NCBI GenBank assembly: GCA_007133055.1
Contig: SLNM01000211.1
Coordinates: 1-5,572, forward strand
Origin: Lentisphaeria bacterium
GTDB taxonomy: Bacteria > Verrucomicrobiota > Lentisphaeria > Oligosphaerales > PUNB01
Length of the DNA stretch: 5,572 nucleotides
Direction of reading: 5' to 3'
The stretch's first letter is position 1. Every line of letters begins with the position of its first letter. Below are positions 1-5,309 of this stretch, in pieces. The position numbers and the translations under genes are program-made. The notes under the pieces were generated by a model. The model searched no databases, was not told the DNA's origin, and saw only the letters and a list, made by a program, of their open reading frames with translations.

Positions 1-28
1 TCGAGCCTGGTCGGGACAGATTCCCAAC

Positions 29-1192
29 CTACAATTGGCTCGATTCGCACATTTCGCAATTGTCTGTGGTGATTTCGTGAAAATATTTGGGTGCGTGGGC
101 TTTGAAATATGCCATTTGGTATGCGAGAATGCCATAGGCGACAGCATGGGATTTAAGTCTGTAATATGGAGTGCGAGACACCATCATTGCCCAGATAGCA
201 TGGCTCTCTTTCCTTGGAATGCCATTGTTAATACAAGCCTCGACAAACGAGTTTTTCCTTTCTTTTTCCATCTTTCCGTTCTTGTTGGAAAAGATTGACC
301 GACATACACTGGCTCCTTCCGACAGGCCAAATCCACTGCATTCATTCAATATTTTCACTATTTGTTCCAGGAAAAGCAGTAGTCCGTAGGTATCCTTTAG
401 GATATTTGCTGTGCAGGGATGCAGTGCAACCTTATCTTCCCGCCAACTATTTCGTCTCTTATCATATTCGGCCAACACCTCCCTGTTTGCAGGTGTGGCC
501 AAAGCTATAAAGACAGCAATATCGTCAAAATTATTGAATTCAAACCGGGGGGAAGGTAGAAAAGATGTATTCCATTCAAGCATCATAATTCCTTCAGTAT
601 TGCCCTGTTTCAGCAAAGCAAATGTGTTCGGGTCTGCAAGCCTGTCAATTGCTTTGGTCTCGGGTAGTATTTCTTGCATTAACTGTAATTTGTCAAGAAT
701 ATCCCATGCCAGTAATTTCAGGCTGAATGCACGCTCTCCTTCGGCAATGGGCGCGTATTGCTCGGCCGCATGTCGCAGAACCTGGCTTTGGCCGGCAGAA
801 CCAATGTCCAGTGTTATTGACACTTCATGTTCCGGAGCAAAAAACAATTCGAAAACCAAGCCAAACGGCAGTGGGTCAATGTTTGTAATGCCAAGCGCAT
901 AATTGACTAGACTGGCGGGTGCAGATCCTCTGCCCGGACCAACCGGGATATTATTCTCCTTCGCGAACGCAACAATATCATGGGCCGCAATGAATAGTGA
1001 GGCGCAATTAGACGACAATATAGTTTCGATCTCTCGATTCGCCTGAGCCATGACGGCATCTGGTATTTGGCCATAGCGCTCGGACATCCCTTTGCCGACT
1101 AGATCTACAAATGTATCGGCTTCTTTTTTGCTTTGTCGTCGAGCAAACTCGATATTGTTGAACGTCGTGATGTCCGCCTGTACAGCTTTCAT
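29..1192 (-). CDS. Truncated DNA polymerase III alpha (DnaE)-like protein, probably catalytically inactive
   Basis: 387 residues, a degenerate relative of bacterial C-family replicative polymerase (DnaE). Seen: VGPGRGS at 84-90 and NYALGITNIDPLPF at 97-110, both palm signatures; a DnaE-like ADPNTFALLKQGNTEGI stretch at 186-202; DTYGLLLFLEQ at 267-277 (family TYGvivYQEQ); and KSHAVAYGILAYQMAYFKAH at 347-366, the finger signature. Full-length DnaE is about 1,100-1,200 residues. This protein has no N-terminal PHP domain, nothing after the finger motif (no clamp-binding, OB or tau-binding regions), and only 35 residues between the second and third catalytic Asp positions (152 in E. coli), which removes the thumb. 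The catalytic DxD reads T127-L-D129. D164 can align with the third Asp, but the neighbouring family Lys is Ala, and FERF has become FELF (Arg lost). The start at 1192 is preferred because GGTGGAG lies 8 bases upstream; the frame stays open to 1273 but runs through hairpins. Last gene of a three-gene set. Homology is well supported; inactivity is inferred from missing residues. Confidence 0.87.
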   Translation of the reverse strand: MKAVQADITTFNNIEFARRQSKKEADTFVDLVGKGMSERYGQIPDAVMAQANREIETILSSNCASLFIAAHDIVAFAKENNIPVGPGRGSAPASLVNYALGITNIDPLPFGLVFELFFAPEHEVSITLDIGSAGQSQVLRHAAEQYAPIAEGERAFSLKLLAWDILDKLQLMQEILPETKAIDRLADPNTFALLKQGNTEGIMMLEWNTSFLPSPRFEFNNFDDIAVFIALATPANREVLAEYDKRRNSWREDKVALHPCTANILKDTYGLLLFLEQIVKILNECSGFGLSEGASVCRSIFSNKNGKMEKERKNSFVEACINNGIPRKESHAIWAMMVSRTPYYRLKSHAVAYGILAYQMAYFKAHAPKYFHEITTDNCEMCESSQL

Positions 1193-1200
1193 TCGTTTGT

Positions 1201-1207
1201 CTCCACC
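1201..1207 (-). promoter_or_regulatory. Ribosome binding site deciding the start of the DnaE-like gene
   Basis: GGTGGAG on the minus strand, 8 bases before the ATG at 1192-1190. It is the strongest Shine-Dalgarno match near this gene and favours 1192 over the in-frame ATG at 1273, whose extra 27 codons would cross two hairpins and show no family resemblance. Confidence 0.75.
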
Positions 1208-1215
1208 GTTAATCT

Positions 1216-1233
1216 CCGTCCGGGGCCGGACGG
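1216..1233. other. GC-rich perfect hairpin in the leader of the DnaE-like gene
   Basis: CCGTCCG at 1216-1222 pairs perfectly with CGGACGG at 1227-1233 around the four-base loop GGGC. On the transcribed strand it ends 8 bases before the GGTGGAG ribosome binding site, so in mRNA it could affect ribosome access or 5' end stability after cleavage. No T-tract follows on either strand, so it is not a standard intrinsic terminator. Its GGGG core resembles the two REP-like palindromes nearby, but the outer sequence differs. Confidence 0.6.
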
Positions 1234-1271
1234 CTCCAGGGTAAATTGATCTCCCACGAACCGCCGGTAAC

Positions 1272-1290
1272 ACGGTCGTCCCCGGCCGTA
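1272..1290 (-). repeat. REP-like palindrome, copy B (minus orientation)
   Basis: On the minus strand this reads TACGGCCGGGGACGACCGT. It matches copy A (1312-1330, plus strand) at 17 of 19 positions, in inverted orientation. Both have a CGGGGACG centre between complementary arms; in this copy one arm pair is mismatched. Two oppositely oriented copies in a gene spacer are typical of REP pairs moved by RAYT transposases, and a RAYT remnant lies at 5103-5309. Assignment to that RAYT is inference. Confidence 0.6.
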
Positions 1291-1310
1291 TCGGCGAGCG
1301 GGGTGCAGTC

Positions 1311-1332
1311 CTACGGGCGGGGACGCCCGTAG
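1311..1332 (+). repeat. REP-like palindrome, copy A (perfect 9-bp stem)
   Basis: CTACGGGCG at 1311-1319 pairs perfectly with CGCCCGTAG at 1324-1332 around the loop GGGA. It begins about 30 bases past the stop of the AAA+ gene, so in the operon transcript it would form a stable 3' structure that could protect the upstream message or reduce read-through. There is no T-run on the minus-strand exit side, so a rho-independent terminator is not supported. The foot sequence ends in GTAG, a tetranucleotide also found at REP feet in enterobacteria, but here it lies at the 3' foot. Confidence 0.65.
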
Positions 1333-1362
1333 ATATAATGAACCGCCATCAGCATGCAATAA

Positions 1363-3561
1363 TCATACAATGGAGCCACCTGCAGCGTGGTGCGAAAAGC
1401 CAATGGCTCCGACTCTGCCCGCTTGCTTGTGCTCGATCTCCCGGCGCAAGTCGTCAAGGACGGCCTGAACATCCGCCTTTTTTCCCGCCAGCAACTCATG
1501 TCGCTGACGGACAATCTTGAAATCGCCGGGGGTCAGCGCCGGTATTTTCGCCAGGGCTTGGGCGGCTTTGGCCGAGAGGCGTTTCCCGATCAATGGCGTA
1601 ATATACCGATGCCAAAGCAGACGCTTGCCGGCGGCGGTCAGGTAATCGAATTCCAGTTTAAGATTGAATCGGCGGATAGAAGCGGGGTCGACGCGCTGCC
1701 GAAGATTGGTGGCGGCCAGGAAAATTCCGTGGAATCTTTCCAGGCCGGTCAATAGTTCGTTGACCTGGGTTATCTCCCAACTTCTACCGGCCTGCGAACG
1801 GCTGCCGAGCAACCCCTCTATTTCGTCGAAGAACAGGATAGCCTGCTCGCGTTCCGCCTCTTCGAAGGCGAACTTAATATTCTTTTCGGTGCCGCCCACC
1901 CAGCAGCTCAATATATCGGCTGCGGTTTTAATGACAAGTTCGCGGTTAAGCTTGCCGGCAAGGTACTTGGCGAACTCGGTTTTGCCGGTGCCGGGTGGGC
2001 CGAACATGAGCAAGTGCATATTTCTGGGCGGCCTCGCTTCCCCGGCCGCCTTCGGACTGAGCGTGCGATTGAACCGGGCAAGCAGTCGAACGCAGTCCCG
2101 GGCGGAAATTTCACCCTTTATATTTAGTGCGTCGATACTATATCTGGAGTCCGGCCGAGGGTTCCGTGTTTTCACCTCCCCGTCCATGAGCTTGACATGC
2201 TGTTGCAGGATTTTTTCGAGCCGCGGCCGCAACGCCTTTGATCCGCTCAATTTGACGGCGTATTTCACGGCCAGATCGATGGAGCCGGCATTGACGCGGT
2301 AGCTCTGCGCCAGACTTCGCAGTTCGGCGGGGCTTGGCTGGATGTTCGGCTCGGTTTTCTCCAGGCAATTGCGCCAGGCGTGCAGGCGTTCCTTCAGAGT
2401 GAACTGACTGAATTCAAGCGAGTAGGCAAAACGGCGGCGGGTCGATTCGTCAATATAGGAAGAGTGGTTGGTTATCCAGATGCAGACAGTCCTGATCCGG
2501 TCCATCAGTTCGTTGACATCGGCTTTGCGCGAGTCTTTGCCGAAGCCCAGGATGTCGTTGAGCATATCATCGGCTTCATCGATCAGGACAATCGAATGCT
2601 GTGTGTCGACCGCAGTGTCGCAGGCATTGATCGCGGCGCAGCGAAAACCAAAGGATGTATCATGGCGCCGGCCTGTTTTGTCGCCGTTGACTTTTATCGT
2701 GTACAAATCCTTTTTGCAATGGTCGGCCAGTGCCCTGGCCAGTTCGGTCTTGCCCGTGCCGGGCCTGCCGTAGAACAGAATATGCAGGGGCTCTCCCGGA
2801 ATCCTATGGCGGATCAGGTGCTTGATCATCTCTATTTCATCACGCTTGTTGTCAAACCATTGCAGGGGGATGGGCTCGTCGCGGCTGGGCAGATAAAAAC
2901 TCGAGCAAAGCGGCTGTTCCGACATCCCGGAGAGAAAGTCTTCGACATGGCATTCAAGATCGCCGTCGGCATCTACCAGACCGAGTTTGTGCAAGTGTCC
3001 GACCGTTTTCGTTATCCTGCCCAGCGACAAGCCATACGGCCAAAGGATGCGGGCCAGCAGGTATGTTTTTAGATGCAGGCTGCGTCCTCGTTGATTCGGC
3101 AGGGCAGTGGCGAAATCGTGGTTGGATGAAACAAGGTAGAAGGCGGTCAAACATTCCCTGGCCTCCCGGTTCAGGCGGAAGAGGCGGACGGCCTGGTCAA
3201 GCCGTTGCTCAAAGAGGCTTTCTTCATCGAATTGTTTCTCCGCCTCTTGCTGGAGCATATTGAGCAGGGTGTGCCTGAACGCCGGGTGGCCATCCTGGTT
3301 CTGCCAATCGCTGTGCAGCTTTGCGGACAGCCGTTCGCAGTCTAGGTTATCCCCGTGTTTATCGTACCCGAACTTCTCGAACAGATCCTGTCTGATGCAA
3401 TTCGCCGGCAACTGATCGATCAGAAACGCGAATGTGCATGAGGTGGTTTTTCCCTGCGGAGCGGACAAGTGATTCTTCAAATAGCGCAATTGACAGCAGC
3501 GCAGAAAAGGGTCTACGCCGAAACTCGCGGAGAATTGCTCTGGTGTCGCGGTACTCATCAT
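1363..3561 (-). CDS. Tandem AAA+ ATPase (COG0464/SpoVK-like, uncharacterised)
   Basis: 732 residues with two AAA+ modules after a roughly 240-residue N-terminal region. Module 1: Walker A GRPGTGKT 265-272, Walker B IVLIDE 324-329, sensor-1 WITN 362-365, RRRF 375-378. Module 2: Walker A GPPGTGKT 521-528, Walker B ILFFDE 575-580, ATN 617-619, RRF 630-632. Both keep the Walker B Glu, so both look able to hydrolyse ATP. Only module 2 has a clear classic pore loop (W554-V-G), as in Cdc48-type remodellers. Residues 170-200 (YGLSLGRITKTVGHLHKLGL) resemble a helix-turn-helix, but weakly. No signal peptide or membrane segment is seen, so it is probably cytosolic. The layout matches a family of tandem AAA+ proteins of about 700 residues whose substrate is, to my knowledge, unknown. 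Likely role: ATP-driven remodelling of a protein or protein-DNA complex, perhaps involving the flanking gene products. Two adjacent ATGs exist (3561, 3558); GAGG sits 2 and 5 bases upstream respectively, so 3558 may be the true start. GC is visibly higher than in the downstream gene. Confidence 0.93.
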   Translation of the reverse strand: MMSTATPEQFSASFGVDPFLRCCQLRYLKNHLSAPQGKTTSCTFAFLIDQLPANCIRQDLFEKFGYDKHGDNLDCERLSAKLHSDWQNQDGHPAFRHTLLNMLQQEAEKQFDEESLFEQRLDQAVRLFRLNREARECLTAFYLVSSNHDFATALPNQRGRSLHLKTYLLARILWPYGLSLGRITKTVGHLHKLGLVDADGDLECHVEDFLSGMSEQPLCSSFYLPSRDEPIPLQWFDNKRDEIEMIKHLIRHRIPGEPLHILFYGRPGTGKTELARALADHCKKDLYTIKVNGDKTGRRHDTSFGFRCAAINACDTAVDTQHSIVLIDEADDMLNDILGFGKDSRKADVNELMDRIRTVCIWITNHSSYIDESTRRRFAYSLEFSQFTLKERLHAWRNCLEKTEPNIQPSPAELRSLAQSYRVNAGSIDLAVKYAVKLSGSKALRPRLEKILQQHVKLMDGEVKTRNPRPDSRYSIDALNIKGEISARDCVRLLARFNRTLSPKAAGEARPPRNMHLLMFGPPGTGKTEFAKYLAGKLNRELVIKTAADILSCWVGGTEKNIKFAFEEAEREQAILFFDEIEGLLGSRSQAGRSWEITQVNELLTGLERFHGIFLAATNLRQRVDPASIRRFNLKLEFDYLTAAGKRLLWHRYITPLIGKRLSAKAAQALAKIPALTPGDFKIVRQRHELLAGKKADVQAVLDDLRREIEHKQAGRVGAIGFSHHAAGGSIV

Positions 3562-3652
3562 GGCCTCAAAGAAACAAGGTTTTACATATCGAACTACTCG
3601 AATCCTATTTTCAGCTTACAAAAGCAATGCCTCTTCGGGAATCATCCTGAAC

Positions 3653-4693
3653 TCAGCATGGCCACAGGCCTCTTTCCCGAAAGAAATTTTCATAGAATAG
3701 CGGTACTTCGGCTCTATCCGTCGGGCTGGTTTGCACAATGTCCTCGAAGGTTATCCAGCCAATGCGACGGGCCAGTCTCTCATAGTCGTCGTCGCTCAAT
3801 TGGGGACTCTCGCAACATTGCCAGTGTGGCAGGGCGGCCTTCAGCGATGCCGGTTTTCTGTACTCGTTCATTTTATAGCAGTACAGGCGCGAAACATCCC
3901 CGCCGGGCAGCGGCGCCCACTGGGTCTTGGCACTCCCTCCATATTTGGCAGTGCGGAAAAATTCCGGGGTTAGCAGCAGAAAGCAGAAAGAGTCAATGCC
4001 ACCATCAACATGGTTGCCCATTACATACTCAAGGGCGGAGTCAATGTTTCTGATGATCTGGTTCCGCACCGGCACATAGGTGGTATGGCAGGAAATATCG
4101 GAGAGGAATTTTGCCTCGATGAAGACAAAGAGAGGCTTGTTGTTCGCAGCCTTGCCTGAAATTATTATATCGACTTGGGTATTGCCCTCGACACTGCTTT
4201 TATTCGCAGCAATTTTGTCTTGCAGAGCCAGGTGGCGTTCGTAATAGGGATGCTTGCAGGCAGTCTTCTGCAAACTTTCCTTAACAAACTGGCGATATCT
4301 CAGACATTCCGGCAATTGTAGTTCAAGCGAACAGTTTTCGACTTCTTTAAACTGCGGCGGGTTATTGGGCGCACCCGCGCCTTGCTTTAGGATTTCGTTA
4401 ATCATGCTGGTGCCGCTGGCAAGGCATTCTGGGGATTGGTCTCCAAACAGACCCCACATGGCAACCAGAGACAGCCATGGCTCATCGTGATAGAAAAGGG
4501 TTTTATGGGTCAGTTTGCCGATGAACTTGTTCCACCATCTTTCGGAAATAGGGCAGTCTGTGGAGTCGCCCGAACCAGGCGAGGCTACACGCAATCCTTT
4601 CAGGCTGCCTTGCCCCAATCCCTCGAAATAGGATGTGAACTCTTTCTTCTTCTCTTCCAGTTCTTTTCGCCAGTTGTCTGTGTGGTTGTTCAT
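3653..4693 (-). CDS. PD-(D/E)XK nuclease-like protein
   Basis: 346 residues. The core is at 173-224: QVDIII at 173-178, then a short turn (SGKAANNKPL), then FVFIEAKF at 189-196, giving D175 and E193-A-K195 with the hydrophobic beta-strand spacing typical of the PD-(D/E)XK fold. RNQIIRNID at 210-218 follows, a Q/R-rich helix like the extra motif of many restriction-type and repair nucleases in this fold. The N-terminus (8-20) is lysine- and glutamate-rich. Residues 50-85 are aromatic-rich (WW, W73, W80) and have no match I recognise. No signal peptide or membrane segment. Likely role: metal-dependent DNA (or RNA) cleavage. Substrate and specificity cannot be read from sequence, and no methyltransferase is nearby. 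First gene of the set, with AAGGA 5 bases before the ATG and a sigma-54-like promoter 54-70 bases upstream. The fold call rests on short motifs, so it could be an inactive or structurally similar protein. Confidence 0.72.
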   Translation of the reverse strand: MNNHTDNWRKELEEKKKEFTSYFEGLGQGSLKGLRVASPGSGDSTDCPISERWWNKFIGKLTHKTLFYHDEPWLSLVAMWGLFGDQSPECLASGTSMINEILKQGAGAPNNPPQFKEVENCSLELQLPECLRYRQFVKESLQKTACKHPYYERHLALQDKIAANKSSVEGNTQVDIIISGKAANNKPLFVFIEAKFLSDISCHTTYVPVRNQIIRNIDSALEYVMGNHVDGGIDSFCFLLLTPEFFRTAKYGGSAKTQWAPLPGGDVSRLYCYKMNEYRKPASLKAALPHWQCCESPQLSDDDYERLARRIGWITFEDIVQTSPTDRAEVPLFYENFFRERGLWPC

Positions 4694-4697
4694 GAGA

Positions 4698-4703
4698 TTC
4701 CTT
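4698..4703 (-). promoter_or_regulatory. Ribosome binding site of the nuclease-like gene
   Basis: AAGGAA on the minus strand, within a purine-rich AAAGAAAGGAA stretch, with ATCTC between AAGGA and the ATG at 4693-4691. Spacing and sequence are near optimal and support the 4693 start. Confidence 0.75.
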
Positions 4704-4746
4704 TCTTTATGTCGTTAATTTCAATTTTTGTTGTCGCAATGCATAG

Positions 4747-4763
4747 AACAAGAATCGTGCCAA
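4747..4763 (-). promoter_or_regulatory. Candidate sigma-54 (-24/-12) promoter of the three-gene set
   Basis: The minus strand reads TTGGCACGATTCTTGTT. The sigma-54 consensus is YTGGCACG, four bases, TTGCW; here everything fits except the C of the -12 GC, which is T. Transcription would start near 4735, leaving a leader of about 42 bases before the nuclease-like gene, which is a normal arrangement. If real, the operon would need an AAA+ enhancer-binding activator encoded elsewhere. No convincing sigma-70 pair was seen: TTGACA at 4824-4819 has no acceptable -10 at 16-18 bases. The substituted -12 C keeps confidence moderate. Confidence 0.45.
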
Positions 4764-4859
4764 CCAGAAACAAAGACCCGTTTCATGCGTATTTGGCATG
4801 ACGGCTCGAAATATTGCCTGTCAAATATTGATATTACATATAAATAAATGCTCGCATGA

Positions 4860-4881
4860 GCCGACGGACAAGGCGGTCGGC
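4860..4881. other. Hairpin with 6-bp stem
   Basis: GCCGAC (4860-4865) pairs with GTCGGC (4876-4881) around a 10-base loop. It lies immediately beside a second inverted repeat (4885-4919). It is upstream of the promoter candidate and downstream of the RAYT remnant, so it may be a leftover structured repeat. No T-tract follows it directly. Confidence 0.4.
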
Positions 4882-4884
4882 GCA

Positions 4885-4919
4885 GCCTGCCCGTTGTACA
4901 ATAGTGGAATCAGGCAGGC
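4885..4919. other. Inverted repeat with 7-bp arms
   Basis: GCCTGCC (4885-4891) is complementary to GGCAGGC (4913-4919) across a 21-base loop. It is adjacent to the 4860-4881 hairpin and partly overlaps a tandem nine-base unit (GCGAAGGAC/GCGAAGGGG, 4918-4935). Function unknown; probably part of a dispersed intergenic repeat. Confidence 0.4.
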
Positions 4920-4952
4920 GAAGGACGCGAAGGGGCTGCAATTATAGCCACG

Positions 4953-4979
4953 AAAAACACAAAAAGGCACAAAAAGGGA
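4953..4979. repeat. Three-unit A-rich simple repeat
   Basis: Three imperfect units in a row: AAAAACAC, AAAAAGGCAC, AAAAAGGGA. Phrases of this type (CCACGAAAAACACAAAAAGGC and similar) are, from memory, common intergenic filler in several environmental Gram-negative genomes. No coding or regulatory meaning is evident. Confidence 0.5.
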
Positions 4980-5013
4980 TGCATTTTTGAACCACGGATA
5001 AACTGGCACAATG

Positions 5014-5103
5014 GGTGCCGTTCCCATGTAGTTTATTGAAAAGCAATGAGTTGCAAGGATTAAAGTGCAGACTTTGTTAGTTATATTATACGCGAACGGC
5101 ACC
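5014..5103. mobile_element. Possible 90-bp miniature inverted-repeat element at the RAYT break
   Basis: GGTGCCGTTC (5014-5023) and GAACGGCACC (5094-5103) are perfect 10-bp terminal inverted repeats around an AT-rich 70-base centre that contains a small hairpin (AAAGT/ACTTT, 5062-5075). Outside each arm TGGCA recurs in inverted orientation (5004-5008 and 5107-5111 complement), so the element may be slightly longer. No clear target-site duplication is visible. The right arm abuts the point where the RAYT frame ends, which suggests insertion into, or deletion next to, that gene. It is too short to encode a transposase. Confidence 0.45.
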
Positions 5104-5309
5104 TATGCCAACCAAAGCAAAAGATGGATATGATTGCAGGTAATCATGTAGGTAAGCACATCCACTGGATAGCGCCGCGCCATTTCATGCAGACGCAGAA
5201 GGTAGTTGTGCCTGTCTTTGCGGAACTTCAGCAGAAAGTCCCGGCCGTGGCAACGGTGAGTCAGGTGATAGCACGCCGGTCTCGGCTGATTTCGCTTGCG
5301 CCTTCCCAT
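5103..5309 (-). pseudogene. REP-associated tyrosine transposase (RAYT, Y1_Tnp family), C-terminally truncated
   Basis: 68 residues from the ATG at 5309. Seen: basic MGRRKRNQ start, CYHLTHRCHGRDFLL at 13-27 (family YHvthRc-xx-FLL), KDRHNYLLRLHEM at 31-43, and the HUH-type metal site CNHIHLLLWL at 58-67. The family is single-strand DNA HUH transposases, usually around 150-250 residues, with the catalytic Tyr in a C-terminal helix. Here the frame ends a few residues after the His-x-His motif, exactly where the inverted-repeat element starts, so the Tyr is missing and the product should be inactive. The frame is open upstream to 5417 but family similarity begins at 5309. GGAG lies about 14 bases upstream, a long spacing. 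It marks past activity of REP-mobilising transposases, consistent with the palindromes at 1272-1332. Confidence 0.8.

Larger units (their letters stand above)
4694..5102. other. Non-coding leader and repeat-rich spacer
   Basis: About 400 bases without a believable gene. From left to right it holds the nuclease gene's ribosome site and sigma-54-like promoter, an AT-rich patch (4810-4850), two hairpins (4860-4881, 4885-4919), a nine-base unit repeated imperfectly (4918-4935), a three-unit A-rich repeat (4953-4979), the phrase GAACCACGGATAAAC (4989-5003), and an inverted-repeat element (5014-5103). A 93-codon open frame on the minus strand (5102-4821) crosses all of these repeats and is not considered a gene. 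Confidence 0.7.

Noticed and set aside
35..902. Plus-strand open frames opposite the DnaE-like gene
   Set aside because: Overlapping antisense frames with low-complexity, cysteine/serine-rich translations and no domains; the minus strand carries the recognisable protein.
1193..1273. Longer N-terminus for the DnaE-like protein starting at 1273
   Set aside because: The extra 27 residues cross a 7-bp hairpin and part of a REP-like repeat, show no family similarity, and lack a good ribosome site; 1192 has GGTGGAG at 8 bases.
1311..1332. Intrinsic terminator after the AAA+ gene
   Set aside because: The stem is strong but no T-tract follows on the minus-strand exit side; the similarity to the inverted copy at 1272-1290 makes a REP-like repeat a better reading.
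1664..3072. Long plus-strand open frames (212 and 230 codons) opposite the AAA+ gene
   Set aside because: GC-rich antisense shadows of a gene with two complete AAA+ modules; no recognisable motif or ribosome site.
3653..4693. Type II restriction-modification system
   Set aside because: The nuclease-like gene has no adjacent methyltransferase, and its neighbours are an AAA+ protein and a polymerase-like protein.
4796..4824. Sigma-70 promoter using TTGACA at 4824-4819
   Set aside because: The -35 is perfect but at 16-18 bases the -10 candidates (GTCATG, TCATGC, CATGCC) do not resemble TATAAT.
4918..5003. CRISPR array
   Set aside because: Units are 8-10 bases, contiguous and degenerate, with no spacers; simple repeat only.
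4821..5102. 93-codon open frame on the minus strand
   Set aside because: It runs through the inverted-repeat element, simple repeats and two hairpins, has no ribosome site or recognisable domain, and its composition follows the repeats. Judged non-coding.
5062..5105. Integron attC-like site (GTTAG and AAC boxes)
   Set aside because: No paired core boxes in the required inverted arrangement, no integrase, and the 10-bp inverted repeats explain the symmetry better.
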